Source of the DNA: Effusibacillus consociatus
Lineage (GTDB): Bacteria > Bacillota > Bacilli > Tumebacillales > Effusibacillaceae
Reading direction: 5' to 3'
Length of the DNA: 64,000 nucleotides
Assembly: GCF_042652925.1 (NCBI RefSeq)
Contig: NZ_JBHSHC010000014.1
Location: 160,195 to 224,194, forward strand
How positions within the stretch are numbered: position 1 is the stretch's first letter; each line of letters begins with the position of its first letter. Position numbers and translations under genes: made by a program. The notes under the pieces were generated by a model. It was not told where the DNA came from. It did no database searches and worked only from the letters and a program-made list of their open reading frames with translations. Below are positions 8,127 through 16,621 of the stretch, one piece after another.

Positions 8127-8571
8127 ACTTGGATTCGCCGTCCGATGCTGCCAGGTCCCGAAGCTTTTTTCGGAATTGGCGGTATTCCTCCAAACATTCC
8201 GGGTAGTCCTCGAAGAACAAGACCAAGCTTTTCAGACTTTCCATTGTGCTTGGACTTACATGGTGTTCAATTCCCTCCACGTCCTTCTCAATCGTTGCCT
8301 CACTGACACCAAGCATACGAAGGAATCCTTCCAGCATCTTATGACGTTGTTTCATTAAACGACCCAATTGCTCACCGCGTGGGGTGAGAATGATGCCGCG
8401 ATATTTTTCATACGTAACGTAGTTTTGTTCGTCAAGCTTCTGAATCATCTTCGTAACGGAGGAAGGCTGCACAGCAAGTGACGAAGCGATGTCGGATACG
8501 CGAGCATAACCTTTTTCTTTCATCAGTTCGTAGATTTTTTCCAAGTAGTCTTCCATGCTGGGTGTGAGCAT
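8125..8571 (-). CDS. mntR: Manganese-responsive regulator MntR (DtxR family)
   Basis: This 148-residue DtxR/MntR repressor controls manganese uptake. The N-terminal winged helix reads YARVSDIASSLAVQPSSVTKM, and the dimerisation and metal region contains EGFLRMLGV and EGIEHHVSPSTME with the paired histidines and glutamates of the metal site. The length equals B. subtilis MntR, without the SH3-like extension of DtxR. No Mn transporter gene is adjacent, so targets lie elsewhere. Confidence 0.92.
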   Translation of the reverse strand: MLTPSMEDYLEKIYELMKEKGYARVSDIASSLAVQPSSVTKMIQKLDEQNYVTYEKYRGIILTPRGEQLGRLMKQRHKMLEGFLRMLGVSEATIEKDVEGIEHHVSPSTMESLKSLVLFFEDYPECLEEYRQFRKKLRDLAASDGESK

Positions 8572-8741
8572 TTCGCTTCCTCACTTTCAAATCCTCTTCT
8601 ACGCTATTGTACTATGGAACTTCCCTATCTTGCAAACACGGGCCATTGAAGAAAATTTTCCAAAATTTTAATTCCCTTAAGAAGGGTTCATTCACTTTCT
8701 AGCGAAATAAAAAATTGGGGGGAAGCAGAAGAGGTGATTCC

Positions 8742-9362
8742 ATGTTGCGTTTAACCAGACGTGAACAAGTTCTTGTGGTTGGTTTTTTGGTTGTGATTTT
8801 GCTTGTCTCAGGGGTCTATATGTACGGACGGCCAAGTTTGGCTTCCCAAATACCGTTGCCGAAGGCGGAAGAACAGGGCCAGGTGAATGGTGCCGCCAGC
8901 GGCAAACAAGAAACAACGGGATTAAAACCGGCGGGAGAAGTAAAGGTTGACGTGAAGGGTGCCGTTCATTCCCCAGGCGTTTATTCACTGCCGTCAGGTT
9001 CCCGAATCGCCGATGCGATCCAAGTTGCCGGAGGAGCCAACGAAAAAGCGGACCTGGAAGCGCTGAATCTCGCACAGAAACTTGTGGACGGCGGACTTGT
9101 AGTCGTACCTGTTAAAGGGGACTCCCAATCGGGAGCGAACACTGTAAAAACAGCTCTCTCCCCGGAAGGAAAACTGAACATCAATACCGCCACAGTGCAA
9201 CAACTGGACGCAGTCAACGGAATCGGTTCTACCCGAGCCCAGGCAATCGTCCAGTACCGCGAACAAAACGGCCCCTTTCAATCGGTGGATGATCTTCTGA
9301 AAGTAAAAGGTTTCGGTCCGAAACTGCTTGCTGCCATTAAAGATCAATTAGTTGTGTATTAG
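8742..9362 (+). CDS. comEA: Competence DNA receptor ComEA
   Basis: The 206-residue protein binds double-stranded DNA at the cell surface during transformation. It has one N-terminal membrane helix (VLVVGFLVVILLVSGVYMY), a SLBB domain beginning VDVKGAVHSPGVYSLPSG, and a C-terminal helix-hairpin-helix pair, LNINTATVQQLDAVNGIG and FQSVDDLLKVKGFGPKLL. The ATG at 8742 follows AGAGGTGA. It is followed after 38 bp by comEC; comEB, which lies between them in B. subtilis, is absent. Confidence 0.95.
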   Translation: MLRLTRREQVLVVGFLVVILLVSGVYMYGRPSLASQIPLPKAEEQGQVNGAASGKQETTGLKPAGEVKVDVKGAVHSPGVYSLPSGSRIADAIQVAGGANEKADLEALNLAQKLVDGGLVVVPVKGDSQSGANTVKTALSPEGKLNINTATVQQLDAVNGIGSTRAQAIVQYREQNGPFQSVDDLLKVKGFGPKLLAAIKDQLVVY

Positions 9363-9400
9363 GACCCCGCATCACTCAATCTTCGAAAGGAAAGATCCCC

Positions 9401-11818
9401 TTGCGTCGAATCCTCTTTCATATTGTGATTTGCTTAGTGGCGGGCATTGTTCTCGCCGGTTTTGCCCCGGTCGTGCCTCCTCCGCTGTTGGTTGGAATGA
9501 CCCTGCTGATCCTACTCCTGGTTGGGGCATTGTCGTTTGTTTCCTGGAAGCGCCGCCGCCCCTTTCCAATCTTTCTGCTTGCTTTTCTCTTTGTTTCCGC
9601 TGGATTCCTCTACAGCCACTCTTACCTTGCCTTTCATCCCAACAAACTTTCTGACTGCTACGAACGAGACATCAGAGTAACGGGTATTGTCGAAGACACA
9701 CCTGTTTTTTTGAATGGAAAGTGGCAGTATACAATTCGCGTCGAAACCTTAACTCCCGAATCCGGTCAACAGATCCTGCTTCGCGACCGAATCCGAATAA
9801 CCGACTCCCGTAAAAATGGGCTTGCAGCTTCCTACGGTGACCGGCTCGAAGTAAGGGGCAGATTGGCGGAACCCTCCCCTCAACGGAATCCTGGCGGATA
9901 TGATGATCAACAGTACTTGGAACGGCAGGGGATCCACGCTCGATTATCGGTACGAAACCCCGATCAGATTCAAAAGATTGGAACGGATACCACTTTGTAC
10001 GGACTTACAATCGCCCCCCTCCGTGAACATACGTGGGATGTTCTTTACAAGCTGTTTCCAAAGGGGGAAGCGGAGTTGGCAGGCGGACTGGTTATGGGGT
10101 TTGCATCTGACTTGCCCGAGCAATGGGAGTCCGCTTTTGAAATGCTGAATGTCACCCATATTCTGGCCGCTTCCGGGATGAATGTCGGCTTGATTGCCGG
10201 CACACTTTTTTACTTCACCAAGCAACTTCGGATGCCCAAAAGATTTGCGAACATCTCGGTCATCAGCACCATATTGATCTACACTATGCTTTCGGGAGCA
10301 GGGCCGTCCGTTGTCCGTGCCTCATTAATGGCAACGCTCATTATCATAGGAGTCTCTCTCGCCAGACAGGTTGATGTTCTTACCACGGTTGCAATTGCTG
10401 CTCTGCTGTCTTCGCTTTGGAATCCGGGCATTATATCCGACATCGGGTTCCTGCTTTCCTTTATCACAACGTTGGGCTTGTTTTTAATCACTCCCCGCTT
10501 AATGCCCTTTCTACAAGGACCCTTGTGGCTGGGCTCCGCCATTGCTGTCACTCTTGCCGCACAACTGTCGTCGCTTCCGATCCTGATCTATCATTTCAAC
10601 CAATTTTCCCCGTTTGCGTTGCTTGCGAATCTGTACATCATGCCGTTGACCTTTCTGCTTGTGACGATTGGGTTTGGATTGCTGATTGCGGGCTCAATTC
10701 ACCCATGGGCAGCACTTCCTTTTGTTGGGTTTTATCGCATGTTACTATGGCTCCTCATCAAACCGATCGTCTGGCTGGCTGATACAACCGCGAATTGGAC
10801 CTGGACAATTCCCAGCCCTCCCGCGTGGGGTGTGTGGATGATGTATGGTTGCCTTTTGTTGGCCCTGTATCGGCAGCAAGTGTGGAGTATCTTCCTCCGG
10901 ATCAAGCCATTTTTAAGCAGCAGTTTTCGCCGTTTGGTTGTTGGCTTGATCGCCATGATATCGGTAACCCTATTTGTAGCTTGGCTTTGGCCCACACCTG
11001 TATTGCGCGTGACGTTTCTTGATGTTGGTCAGGGGGATAGCGCACTGATCGAGACACCTGGCGGGAACACAATTCTGGTGGATGGAGGCGGGGTTCCGTC
11101 TTATCTGGGATCCGATTTTGACACGGGAGAAAAAATTGTAGTTCCATTCTTGAGGCACAGAGGAGTACGAACGATCGATTTCATGGTTGCCACACATGCT
11201 GATGAAGATCATGTTCTGGGATTGTTAACGATTATGGATCGGATTGCTGTTCGCAATCTGATCGTATCCGGTTATGACGATCCCAGCCCAGTGTTTCAAA
11301 AGTTACTCCGAAAAGCGCGGGAGAAGGGAATTCCGATTTATGAATCGAAGGCGGGAATTGGCTGGGATGTAGAACCGGGGGTGAAATGGAGGTTTCTTCA
11401 TCCCGGTCAAATCCGAACGGGAACACGGAGTGATACCAATGCAAATTCGGTTGTTTTTGAGTTGAATTACGGAGAAAGGTCATTTCTGCTCACAGGAGAT
11501 GTTGAGGGGGAAGTGGAGCCGGATCTGCTGCCTTATGTTCGACCTGTGGACGTGCTGAAGGTTGCCCATCATGGCAGTCAGCATTCCACTACGGATGCTT
11601 TTTTGGAACGGGTTCGTCCGCACTATGCCGTCATATCGGCGGGCAAAAGAAATATGTACCATCATCCCCACAAGGAACTGCTGAAAAGGTTGGAACGAAT
11701 CGGTTCAAAGGTGTTTCGAACGGATCAACAGGGGGCAATCACAGTCATCACCGATGGGAAGAAATTGGAGGTTCATACCGCCATCCGATGGATCGACGCG
11801 ATTCGCGAATTCAGGTAA
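9401..11818 (+). CDS. comEC: Competence DNA channel ComEC/Rec2
   Basis: This 805-residue multi-pass membrane protein takes single-stranded DNA across the membrane. It has N-terminal helices, an OB-like DUF4131 segment (about residues 80-190), the ComEC core with HILAASGMNVGLIAG near residue 250, and a C-terminal metallo-beta-lactamase domain with VTFLDVGQGDSALIETPGG, ATHADEDHVLGLL (the HxDxDH metal motif) and VAHHGSQHSTTD. The TTG start has GAAAGGAAAG upstream. It forms a two-gene late competence operon with comEA. Confidence 0.95.
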   Translation: MRRILFHIVICLVAGIVLAGFAPVVPPPLLVGMTLLILLLVGALSFVSWKRRRPFPIFLLAFLFVSAGFLYSHSYLAFHPNKLSDCYERDIRVTGIVEDTPVFLNGKWQYTIRVETLTPESGQQILLRDRIRITDSRKNGLAASYGDRLEVRGRLAEPSPQRNPGGYDDQQYLERQGIHARLSVRNPDQIQKIGTDTTLYGLTIAPLREHTWDVLYKLFPKGEAELAGGLVMGFASDLPEQWESAFEMLNVTHILAASGMNVGLIAGTLFYFTKQLRMPKRFANISVISTILIYTMLSGAGPSVVRASLMATLIIIGVSLARQVDVLTTVAIAALLSSLWNPGIISDIGFLLSFITTLGLFLITPRLMPFLQGPLWLGSAIAVTLAAQLSSLPILIYHFNQFSPFALLANLYIMPLTFLLVTIGFGLLIAGSIHPWAALPFVGFYRMLLWLLIKPIVWLADTTANWTWTIPSPPAWGVWMMYGCLLLALYRQQVWSIFLRIKPFLSSSFRRLVVGLIAMISVTLFVAWLWPTPVLRVTFLDVGQGDSALIETPGGNTILVDGGGVPSYLGSDFDTGEKIVVPFLRHRGVRTIDFMVATHADEDHVLGLLTIMDRIAVRNLIVSGYDDPSPVFQKLLRKAREKGIPIYESKAGIGWDVEPGVKWRFLHPGQIRTGTRSDTNANSVVFELNYGERSFLLTGDVEGEVEPDLLPYVRPVDVLKVAHHGSQHSTTDAFLERVRPHYAVISAGKRNMYHHPHKELLKRLERIGSKVFRTDQQGAITVITDGKKLEVHTAIRWIDAIREFR

Positions 11819-12135
11819 GCAAGCATAGTGGCAGGAATGGTGGGATTCCTTCGTGATGGATATGATTTTATCTGGCTGGGGATCGACCTCTGATCAAAAA
11901 AGCGTTGGTAAAAAAAGGCGCCTTCGTCTTCCAAATGAAAGTCCAAGCATCCAGAACGACTTTCGATATTTCCACCTTCTTCTGTAGTAACTCGTTCTAT
12001 ACGGAAGTATACTGTCCAGTGTAGATGGCAGTAATTATCAGCGATTTCATCCCACCGCCTATAAAGGCGGGGAAATTCTCGCTGTTTTGGTTAAAAAACA
12101 AAAATAGCGTTGAAAATTGTGGGAAAATAACAGGT
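11819..12135. other. Intergenic region with an IS605/TnpB-type end relic
   Basis: No gene is visible. At 12040-12083 the sequence TTTCATCCCACCGCCT, ATAA, AGGCGGGGAAATTCTCGC forms a CCGCCT/AGGCGG hairpin with flanks like the right ends of IS200/IS605 elements that carry tnpB. No transposase frame is attached, so this would be a relic. Confidence 0.35.
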
Positions 12136-14181
12136 TCATTTTTTCTGTTCGCTAAATTCATAATCATGACTCCATACATGGTTATTTCCGGCTTGGGTGG
12201 ATGACAGACTTTCGGTTAGCTCTTTTGGCGGCTTTTCTTTTAGAATATCAACCCATGCTTTTTGGAGATTAGCATGAGTTACTGCGTACGGTTCAACACC
12301 AATAAAAGAAGGGATTTTTTTTCCTAAAAGGGTGTTGGCCACCGCTAGTGCCATAGCCCGTCCTTGTTCATACGGACGCTGCGCGCTTAGTCCGATAATA
12401 TTACCGCCGCGCGCGATGTTTAGCGCAACCTCATAATCGAGGTCTGTTGTGACAATCGTTATGTCTTCTCTTCCTAAACTTTTTAAAGCCTTTAATACTT
12501 GTTGTGCAGGCTCTTCCCAGCATACATATAAGCTTTGAATTTCGGGGTGCTGAAGGATCATTTCCCGGCAAACGTCATAAACATTGCTGAGATTGTGAAA
12601 TTGACACTTTGCAACCAAATTAAGTGATGGAAAATCATTTTTCATTGTATTTTCAACGGTCAAATCACGTTGTTTGGTTGCAAAAAAAGCTGCACCATGA
12701 TTAACCATTCCAAAGTTTGATCTTCCCGTTTCCAACATATGTTTACCCAATATTCTTGCAGCGATTCTCCCGTTTTCCATCTCATTGACAGATATGCAGG
12801 TTGCATAATCCTCTTGGGTTAATCCTTCCGGAACGTTGTTTATAAGAACTAGCTTTGTGTTACTTTCAGCAATTCGTTTATAGCTTTCAGCTGTTTTAAT
12901 CTCATCAACTGGAATACTAACAATGGCATTTGGTTTCATAGATAAGAGCCCATCCTGTTGAATCGATTGCAGTTCCGGATCAAAATGGGCATTTGTAACA
13001 GCTAGCATTTTAATTCCTAGGTTATTAAAGCAATCTTTCATCCCTTGCTCATGTAGTCTAGCCCATACATTACCTGCACAATGAAAAGAAACTGCAACCG
13101 AGTAGTTAGATTTTTTTAATAGCTTAACTTCCTCACTGGTTAACTCAAGTACCTGTGGCGGCTGAGCTTTTTCACCAAAAGGGCCCCTAGCAATTGAAAC
13201 ACTTGATTCCAATGCAATAAGGTTAGATGAGATTTTGCTAATTTGATTTGTATTTACCTCTTCAATATACCCAATACAACAGTTGATCAGATCAGCAATA
13301 TCAATAGAAACATGCGTTATGCTTGGGTGCATTAAAGGAAAGGTTATAAATCCTCCCACAGAAACAACCGAAATATCATCCGGAATCTTAATTTGTTGTT
13401 GATTCGCATATTCCAATAGCTTAATCATAATATTCGGGTGCATCGTTATAATAGATGAGATATTTTTAGACGTTTTCAATACATCTTCAAAAAACAAACG
13501 ATAGGTATCTTCTGTTTCCGATTTCCCTATTTCGAAAAACAAATTGTGCTTATGAGGTAGTCCGAACTGTTCAAACAATTGATTTGTTTTACTTCTAAGC
13601 CGTTCATTAAAAGATTGTTGACCATGGTACGTAATAATGCCAATCTCTTCATGCCCGCTTCTAATAAGATGTTTGAGGGATTTTTCCAAACCGCCTTCAT
13701 AATCTAAATCAATGCAGAAAGCATTGTGACAGATCGCTTGTTTTTGCCCAATAGATATGATTGGGAATTTAGGATTAAATTTTTGATCGAAATTTTCATT
13801 AATTAAACAGTCATAAATAATAATATGATCAAGATTATAATGCTGTTGATAGTTTTTTATATCCTTAACCGTTAATTTGTTACCTTTAAATAATAGAGTA
13901 ACAATTTGGTAAAGCTTTTCTTTAGGTAATAATTGATCTAATCCTTGAACTAAATCGTTAAGCAGCTCGTCACCAATGGCGGTTGTGATGATACCGATTG
14001 TTTGTGTTTTTGCCTTTTTAGAGATACGCAAGCTATCCGTGGGATTATAATTAAGTTCGTTCATTGCTTTCGTAACACGCATTTCCAATTCGTTACTAAC
14101 ATATCTAGTTCGATTGATCACATGTGAGACAGTGGCGATCGATACACCTGCTTTTAATGCAACGTCTTTTATCGTAGCCAT
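12136..14181 (-). CDS. LacI-type transcription regulator fused to a second, ABC-type sugar-binding domain
   Basis: The 681-residue protein is about twice the normal LacI length. Residues 1-60 are a LacI helix-turn-helix (ATIKDVALKAGVSIATVSHV) with hinge. About 60-345 is the usual LacI ligand-binding domain. About 350-655 is a second periplasmic-binding fold that matches the operon's own binding protein at 16622: IVSIPVDEIKTAESYK against IVSIPVDPVSTASAYK, and FFATKQRD against FFVTKQRT. It has no signal peptide, so it acts in the cytoplasm. The promoter (14226-14255) has the palindrome TTTACGTAAA just downstream, repeated at the divergent promoter. The gene is visibly more AT-rich than its neighbours, suggesting transfer. 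Ligand inferred to be the operon's sugar. Confidence 0.8.
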   Translation of the reverse strand: MATIKDVALKAGVSIATVSHVINRTRYVSNELEMRVTKAMNELNYNPTDSLRISKKAKTQTIGIITTAIGDELLNDLVQGLDQLLPKEKLYQIVTLLFKGNKLTVKDIKNYQQHYNLDHIIIYDCLINENFDQKFNPKFPIISIGQKQAICHNAFCIDLDYEGGLEKSLKHLIRSGHEEIGIITYHGQQSFNERLRSKTNQLFEQFGLPHKHNLFFEIGKSETEDTYRLFFEDVLKTSKNISSIITMHPNIMIKLLEYANQQQIKIPDDISVVSVGGFITFPLMHPSITHVSIDIADLINCCIGYIEEVNTNQISKISSNLIALESSVSIARGPFGEKAQPPQVLELTSEEVKLLKKSNYSVAVSFHCAGNVWARLHEQGMKDCFNNLGIKMLAVTNAHFDPELQSIQQDGLLSMKPNAIVSIPVDEIKTAESYKRIAESNTKLVLINNVPEGLTQEDYATCISVNEMENGRIAARILGKHMLETGRSNFGMVNHGAAFFATKQRDLTVENTMKNDFPSLNLVAKCQFHNLSNVYDVCREMILQHPEIQSLYVCWEEPAQQVLKALKSLGREDITIVTTDLDYEVALNIARGGNIIGLSAQRPYEQGRAMALAVANTLLGKKIPSFIGVEPYAVTHANLQKAWVDILKEKPPKELTESLSSTQAGNNHVWSHDYEFSEQKK

Positions 14182-14191
14182 AACATCACCT

Positions 14192-14206
14192 TTTACGTAA
14201 ATATAA
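14192..14206 (-). promoter_or_regulatory. Operator of the LacI fusion regulator (left copy)
   Basis: On the minus strand this reads TTATATTTACGTAAA, with the perfect palindrome TTTACGTAAA at 14192-14201 and a central CG typical of LacI operators. It lies just downstream of the regulator's own -10 box, so autorepression is inferred. An identical 15-bp copy lies at 14501-14515. Confidence 0.6.
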
Positions 14207-14225
14207 CATTAATCAGTTCATAAAC

Positions 14226-14255
14226 ATTGTATTCTTTAATTTTAAAAAAAGTCAA
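14226..14255 (-). promoter_or_regulatory. Promoter of the LacI fusion regulator
   Basis: On the minus strand, TTGACT (14250-14255) and TACAAT (14226-14231) have an 18-bp spacer. Confidence 0.6.
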
Positions 14256-14454
14256 CTATCCCTACCAGAATATCAAAAAGGCTATATTTCACATGAATCT
14301 ATTCGTTCTTGACGAGATAAAAGGATCTATATGCAGTAATTACAGAGAAAGTCAGCGAAGATAGACCCCAAGAAGAACTTTTTGCGTAAACTAAAAAACT
14401 TGTTGTTCAAAAAAGCCTCTTAATAGGTTCTTTTTTAAAAAAACTAGAAATAGT

Positions 14455-14483
14455 TTGACTTAATCAGAATCGGTGGATATAAT
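14455..14483 (+). promoter_or_regulatory. SigA promoter of the second lacI gene and probably the sugar operon
   Basis: TTGACT (14455-14460) and TATAAT (14478-14483) are separated by 17 bp. Two different palindromic operators follow immediately downstream. Confidence 0.7.
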
Positions 14484-14500
14484 TTAAGCCAGATGCAAAA

Positions 14501-14515
14501 TTATATTTACGTAAA
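14501..14515 (+). promoter_or_regulatory. Operator of the LacI fusion regulator (right copy)
   Basis: TTATATTTACGTAAA matches, in opposite orientation, the site at 14192-14206. It begins about 18 bp after the -10 box, where a bound repressor would block transcription. Confidence 0.6.
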
Positions 14516-14555
14516 TTACGGTGAATTCTGAAAAATGAAGACTAGAGGGCATCGA

Positions 14556-14569
14556 TGTAACCGATTACA
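14556..14569 (+). promoter_or_regulatory. Second LacI-type operator (GTAA-CG-TTAC class)
   Basis: TGTAACCGATTACA is a near-perfect palindrome with a central CG. It lies in the leader of the 14606 lacI gene. A matching TGTAATCGATTACG occurs before the isomerase gene at 15616. The probable ligand-controlled binder is the 14606 repressor itself. Confidence 0.55.
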
Positions 14570-14605
14570 CGATTGTTTAACTGGAAAATGAAAGGGTTTT
14601 CAATT

Positions 14606-15607
14606 ATGGCGAAAATAAACGATGTAGCTAGACTGGCTAATGTATCCACGGCTACTGTATCGCGGGTTTTAAGTAACGCGGATAACGTAACAGAGGAAAC
14701 GAGAGAAAAAGTGTTAGAGGCTATACAACGATTGAAGTACCAACCGAACATCTTGGGGAGATATCTTCGCAGGATGGAAACAAAAACTGTTCTTGTAGTA
14801 GTACCAGACATTACAAATTCTTTTTTTTCGAAAATCTTGCTCGGGATTGAATCGGTAGCTGTCAAGAGCGGCTATCAGGTTCTCTTGGTGGATACGCAAA
14901 ACAGTGTTCACCTCGAAGTTGAATATTTGAATCTCCTGCGACAAAAGCAGGTTGATGGAATGATTCTGTTGACTGCCCGGATGAATCGAGAGGAGATTGA
15001 GGAGATAGCGGAACAATTTCCAGTGGTACTTGCGTGTGAATATCTGGAGGGTTCCAGAATACCCACTGTATCGATCGATAACATCAGCAGTGCCCGAAAG
15101 GCTACAGAGCATTTGATTCAGTTGGGACATCGGCGGATCGCTCACATTTCGGGTCCAATGAATATCGTTTTAAGCCGTGACCGTTTGCGGGGATACCAAC
15201 AGGCTATGACACAGTACGAATTAGAAATTGATCCTGTACTCATTCAGGAAGGTGATTTCTCTTATGAAATCGGTTACAATCTCGCGATGAAATTTCTTGC
15301 TTTGGAAAATCCGCCAACCGCTATTTTTGCTGCCAGTGACGATATGGCCATTGGTGCGGTAAAAGCTGTGAGAGAACAGTCGTTGAATGTTCCTAAAGAT
15401 ATAGCGGTTGTGGGATTTGATGATGTCAAAATTGCCTCAATTTTTGAACCGTCCATAACGACGATTGCTCAGCCGATGTATGAGATCGGGACAACTGCAA
15501 TGGAGCTACTTGTAAAATTGATTAACGGAAACCAGTTGAAAAGACGGCAGTATGTACTTGAGGATCAACTGATTATCCGGGAAACCTGTGGTGGAAATGC
15601 ATGTTAA
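14606..15607 (+). CDS. LacI family transcriptional regulator of the sugar operon
   Basis: The 333-residue regulator has the standard layout: helix-turn-helix at residues 2-22 (KINDVARLANVSTATVSRVL), hinge, then a periplasmic-binding-type sensor domain with ILLGIESVAVKSGYQ, RIAHISG and AIFAASDDMAIGAVKA. The ATG at 14606 places the helix-turn-helix at the very N-terminus and has AAAGGG upstream. It is the first gene after the strong promoter at 14455, and palindromes of one type flank it on both sides, so it probably represses itself and the operon that follows. Confidence 0.88.
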   Translation: MAKINDVARLANVSTATVSRVLSNADNVTEETREKVLEAIQRLKYQPNILGRYLRRMETKTVLVVVPDITNSFFSKILLGIESVAVKSGYQVLLVDTQNSVHLEVEYLNLLRQKQVDGMILLTARMNREEIEEIAEQFPVVLACEYLEGSRIPTVSIDNISSARKATEHLIQLGHRRIAHISGPMNIVLSRDRLRGYQQAMTQYELEIDPVLIQEGDFSYEIGYNLAMKFLALENPPTAIFAASDDMAIGAVKAVREQSLNVPKDIAVVGFDDVKIASIFEPSITTIAQPMYEIGTTAMELLVKLINGNQLKRRQYVLEDQLIIRETCGGNAC

Positions 15608-15615
15608 CCAAATAA

Positions 15616-15629
15616 TGTAATCGATTACG
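15616..15629 (+). promoter_or_regulatory. LacI-type operator before the sugar operon
   Basis: TGTAATCGATTACG contains the perfect 12-bp palindrome GTAATCGATTAC (15617-15628). It lies between lacI and the first enzyme gene, about 100 bp before its start. Confidence 0.6.
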
Positions 15630-15727
15630 CTTGGGGAGGTGATTTGGGATAGTGAACTCTGTTCCTATAAGCACTAAGGCACACAAGAATTATTTCATTT
15701 AAAGGATTATTCCAGGAGGCGTTTTCG

Positions 15728-16549
15728 ATGAAATTAGGATATCAAACCAATACATGGGGTGGAGTGGTTGGTCATCCCGCGGGAGTAACATCTGTAAAAG
15801 ATTTGTACTATCTTGCAAATGGTTCCACAGAACAAGCTTTGACTGACATCTCGGCAGTAGGGTACAAAGGATTTGAACTTTTTGATGGCAACTTGATGCA
15901 ATACATCGACCGCAAAAATCGCTTTCAGGATCTGTTAACAACCTATTCATTGGAGTTTATTGCTGTTTATTCAGGAGCAAACTTCATTTTCGCTGAGATC
16001 CTGGAAGAAGAATTATGGAAGATTGAAAAGGTTGCTGCATTTGCCTCAGAAATGGGCGCTCAACACCTGGTAGTAGGTGGAGGAGCTATCCGGGCTAACG
16101 GAGTCTTGGAGACGGATTATAATGCTTTGGCTGACGGCCTTAATAAGGTTGTTGCGATTGCTGAAAAGTACGGTTTGATTCCAAGCTATCATCCACACTT
16201 GGGAACCATCGTTCAGTCACCGGAACAATTGGATAAATTGATGCCTCTTACTTCCATCAATCTTTGTCCGGACACGGCGCATATTGAGGCAGGTGGCGGA
16301 AATCCGGCCGAAATTATCAAAAAATATGCAGATCGAATTAAGTATGTCCATCTAAAAGATTATGAAAATGGTGAATTTTTGCCTTTAGGGAAAGGGAAAC
16401 AAAACTATCATGAGATCATGCAAGTACTGAAGAAAGCAAACTATCAGGGGTGGGTAACGGTCGAATTGGATAGTTTTGAGGATCCAAAAGAGGGTGCTCA
16501 AATCAGCAAAGATTATTTGAAATCCAATTTTGAGCTATTTGATCTGTAA
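15728..16549 (+). CDS. Sugar phosphate isomerase/epimerase family protein (TIM barrel)
   Basis: The 273-residue xylose-isomerase-like TIM barrel belongs to the IolE/hydroxypyruvate isomerase superfamily. Metal and active-site motifs are visible: GYKGFELFDG, PSYHPHLGT, NLCPDTAHIEAGG, YVHLKDY and VTVELDS, with the expected Glu, His, Asp and His ligands. RBS AGGAGG precedes the ATG. As first enzyme of the operon with two Gfo/Idh/MocA dehydrogenases it may be the eliminase or hydratase acting on a 3-keto sugar, as in levoglucosan breakdown (LgdB1 or LgdB2 type). That role is inferred from context. Confidence 0.8.
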   Translation: MKLGYQTNTWGGVVGHPAGVTSVKDLYYLANGSTEQALTDISAVGYKGFELFDGNLMQYIDRKNRFQDLLTTYSLEFIAVYSGANFIFAEILEEELWKIEKVAAFASEMGAQHLVVGGGAIRANGVLETDYNALADGLNKVVAIAEKYGLIPSYHPHLGTIVQSPEQLDKLMPLTSINLCPDTAHIEAGGGNPAEIIKKYADRIKYVHLKDYENGEFLPLGKGKQNYHEIMQVLKKANYQGWVTVELDSFEDPKEGAQISKDYLKSNFELFDL

Positions 16550-16621
16550 TCGATTCCAATTTCTTAGCGTCTTTCAACGCTTGGGAATATACAATTTTAT
16601 TTAAAAACGGGGGTAAGTTCT

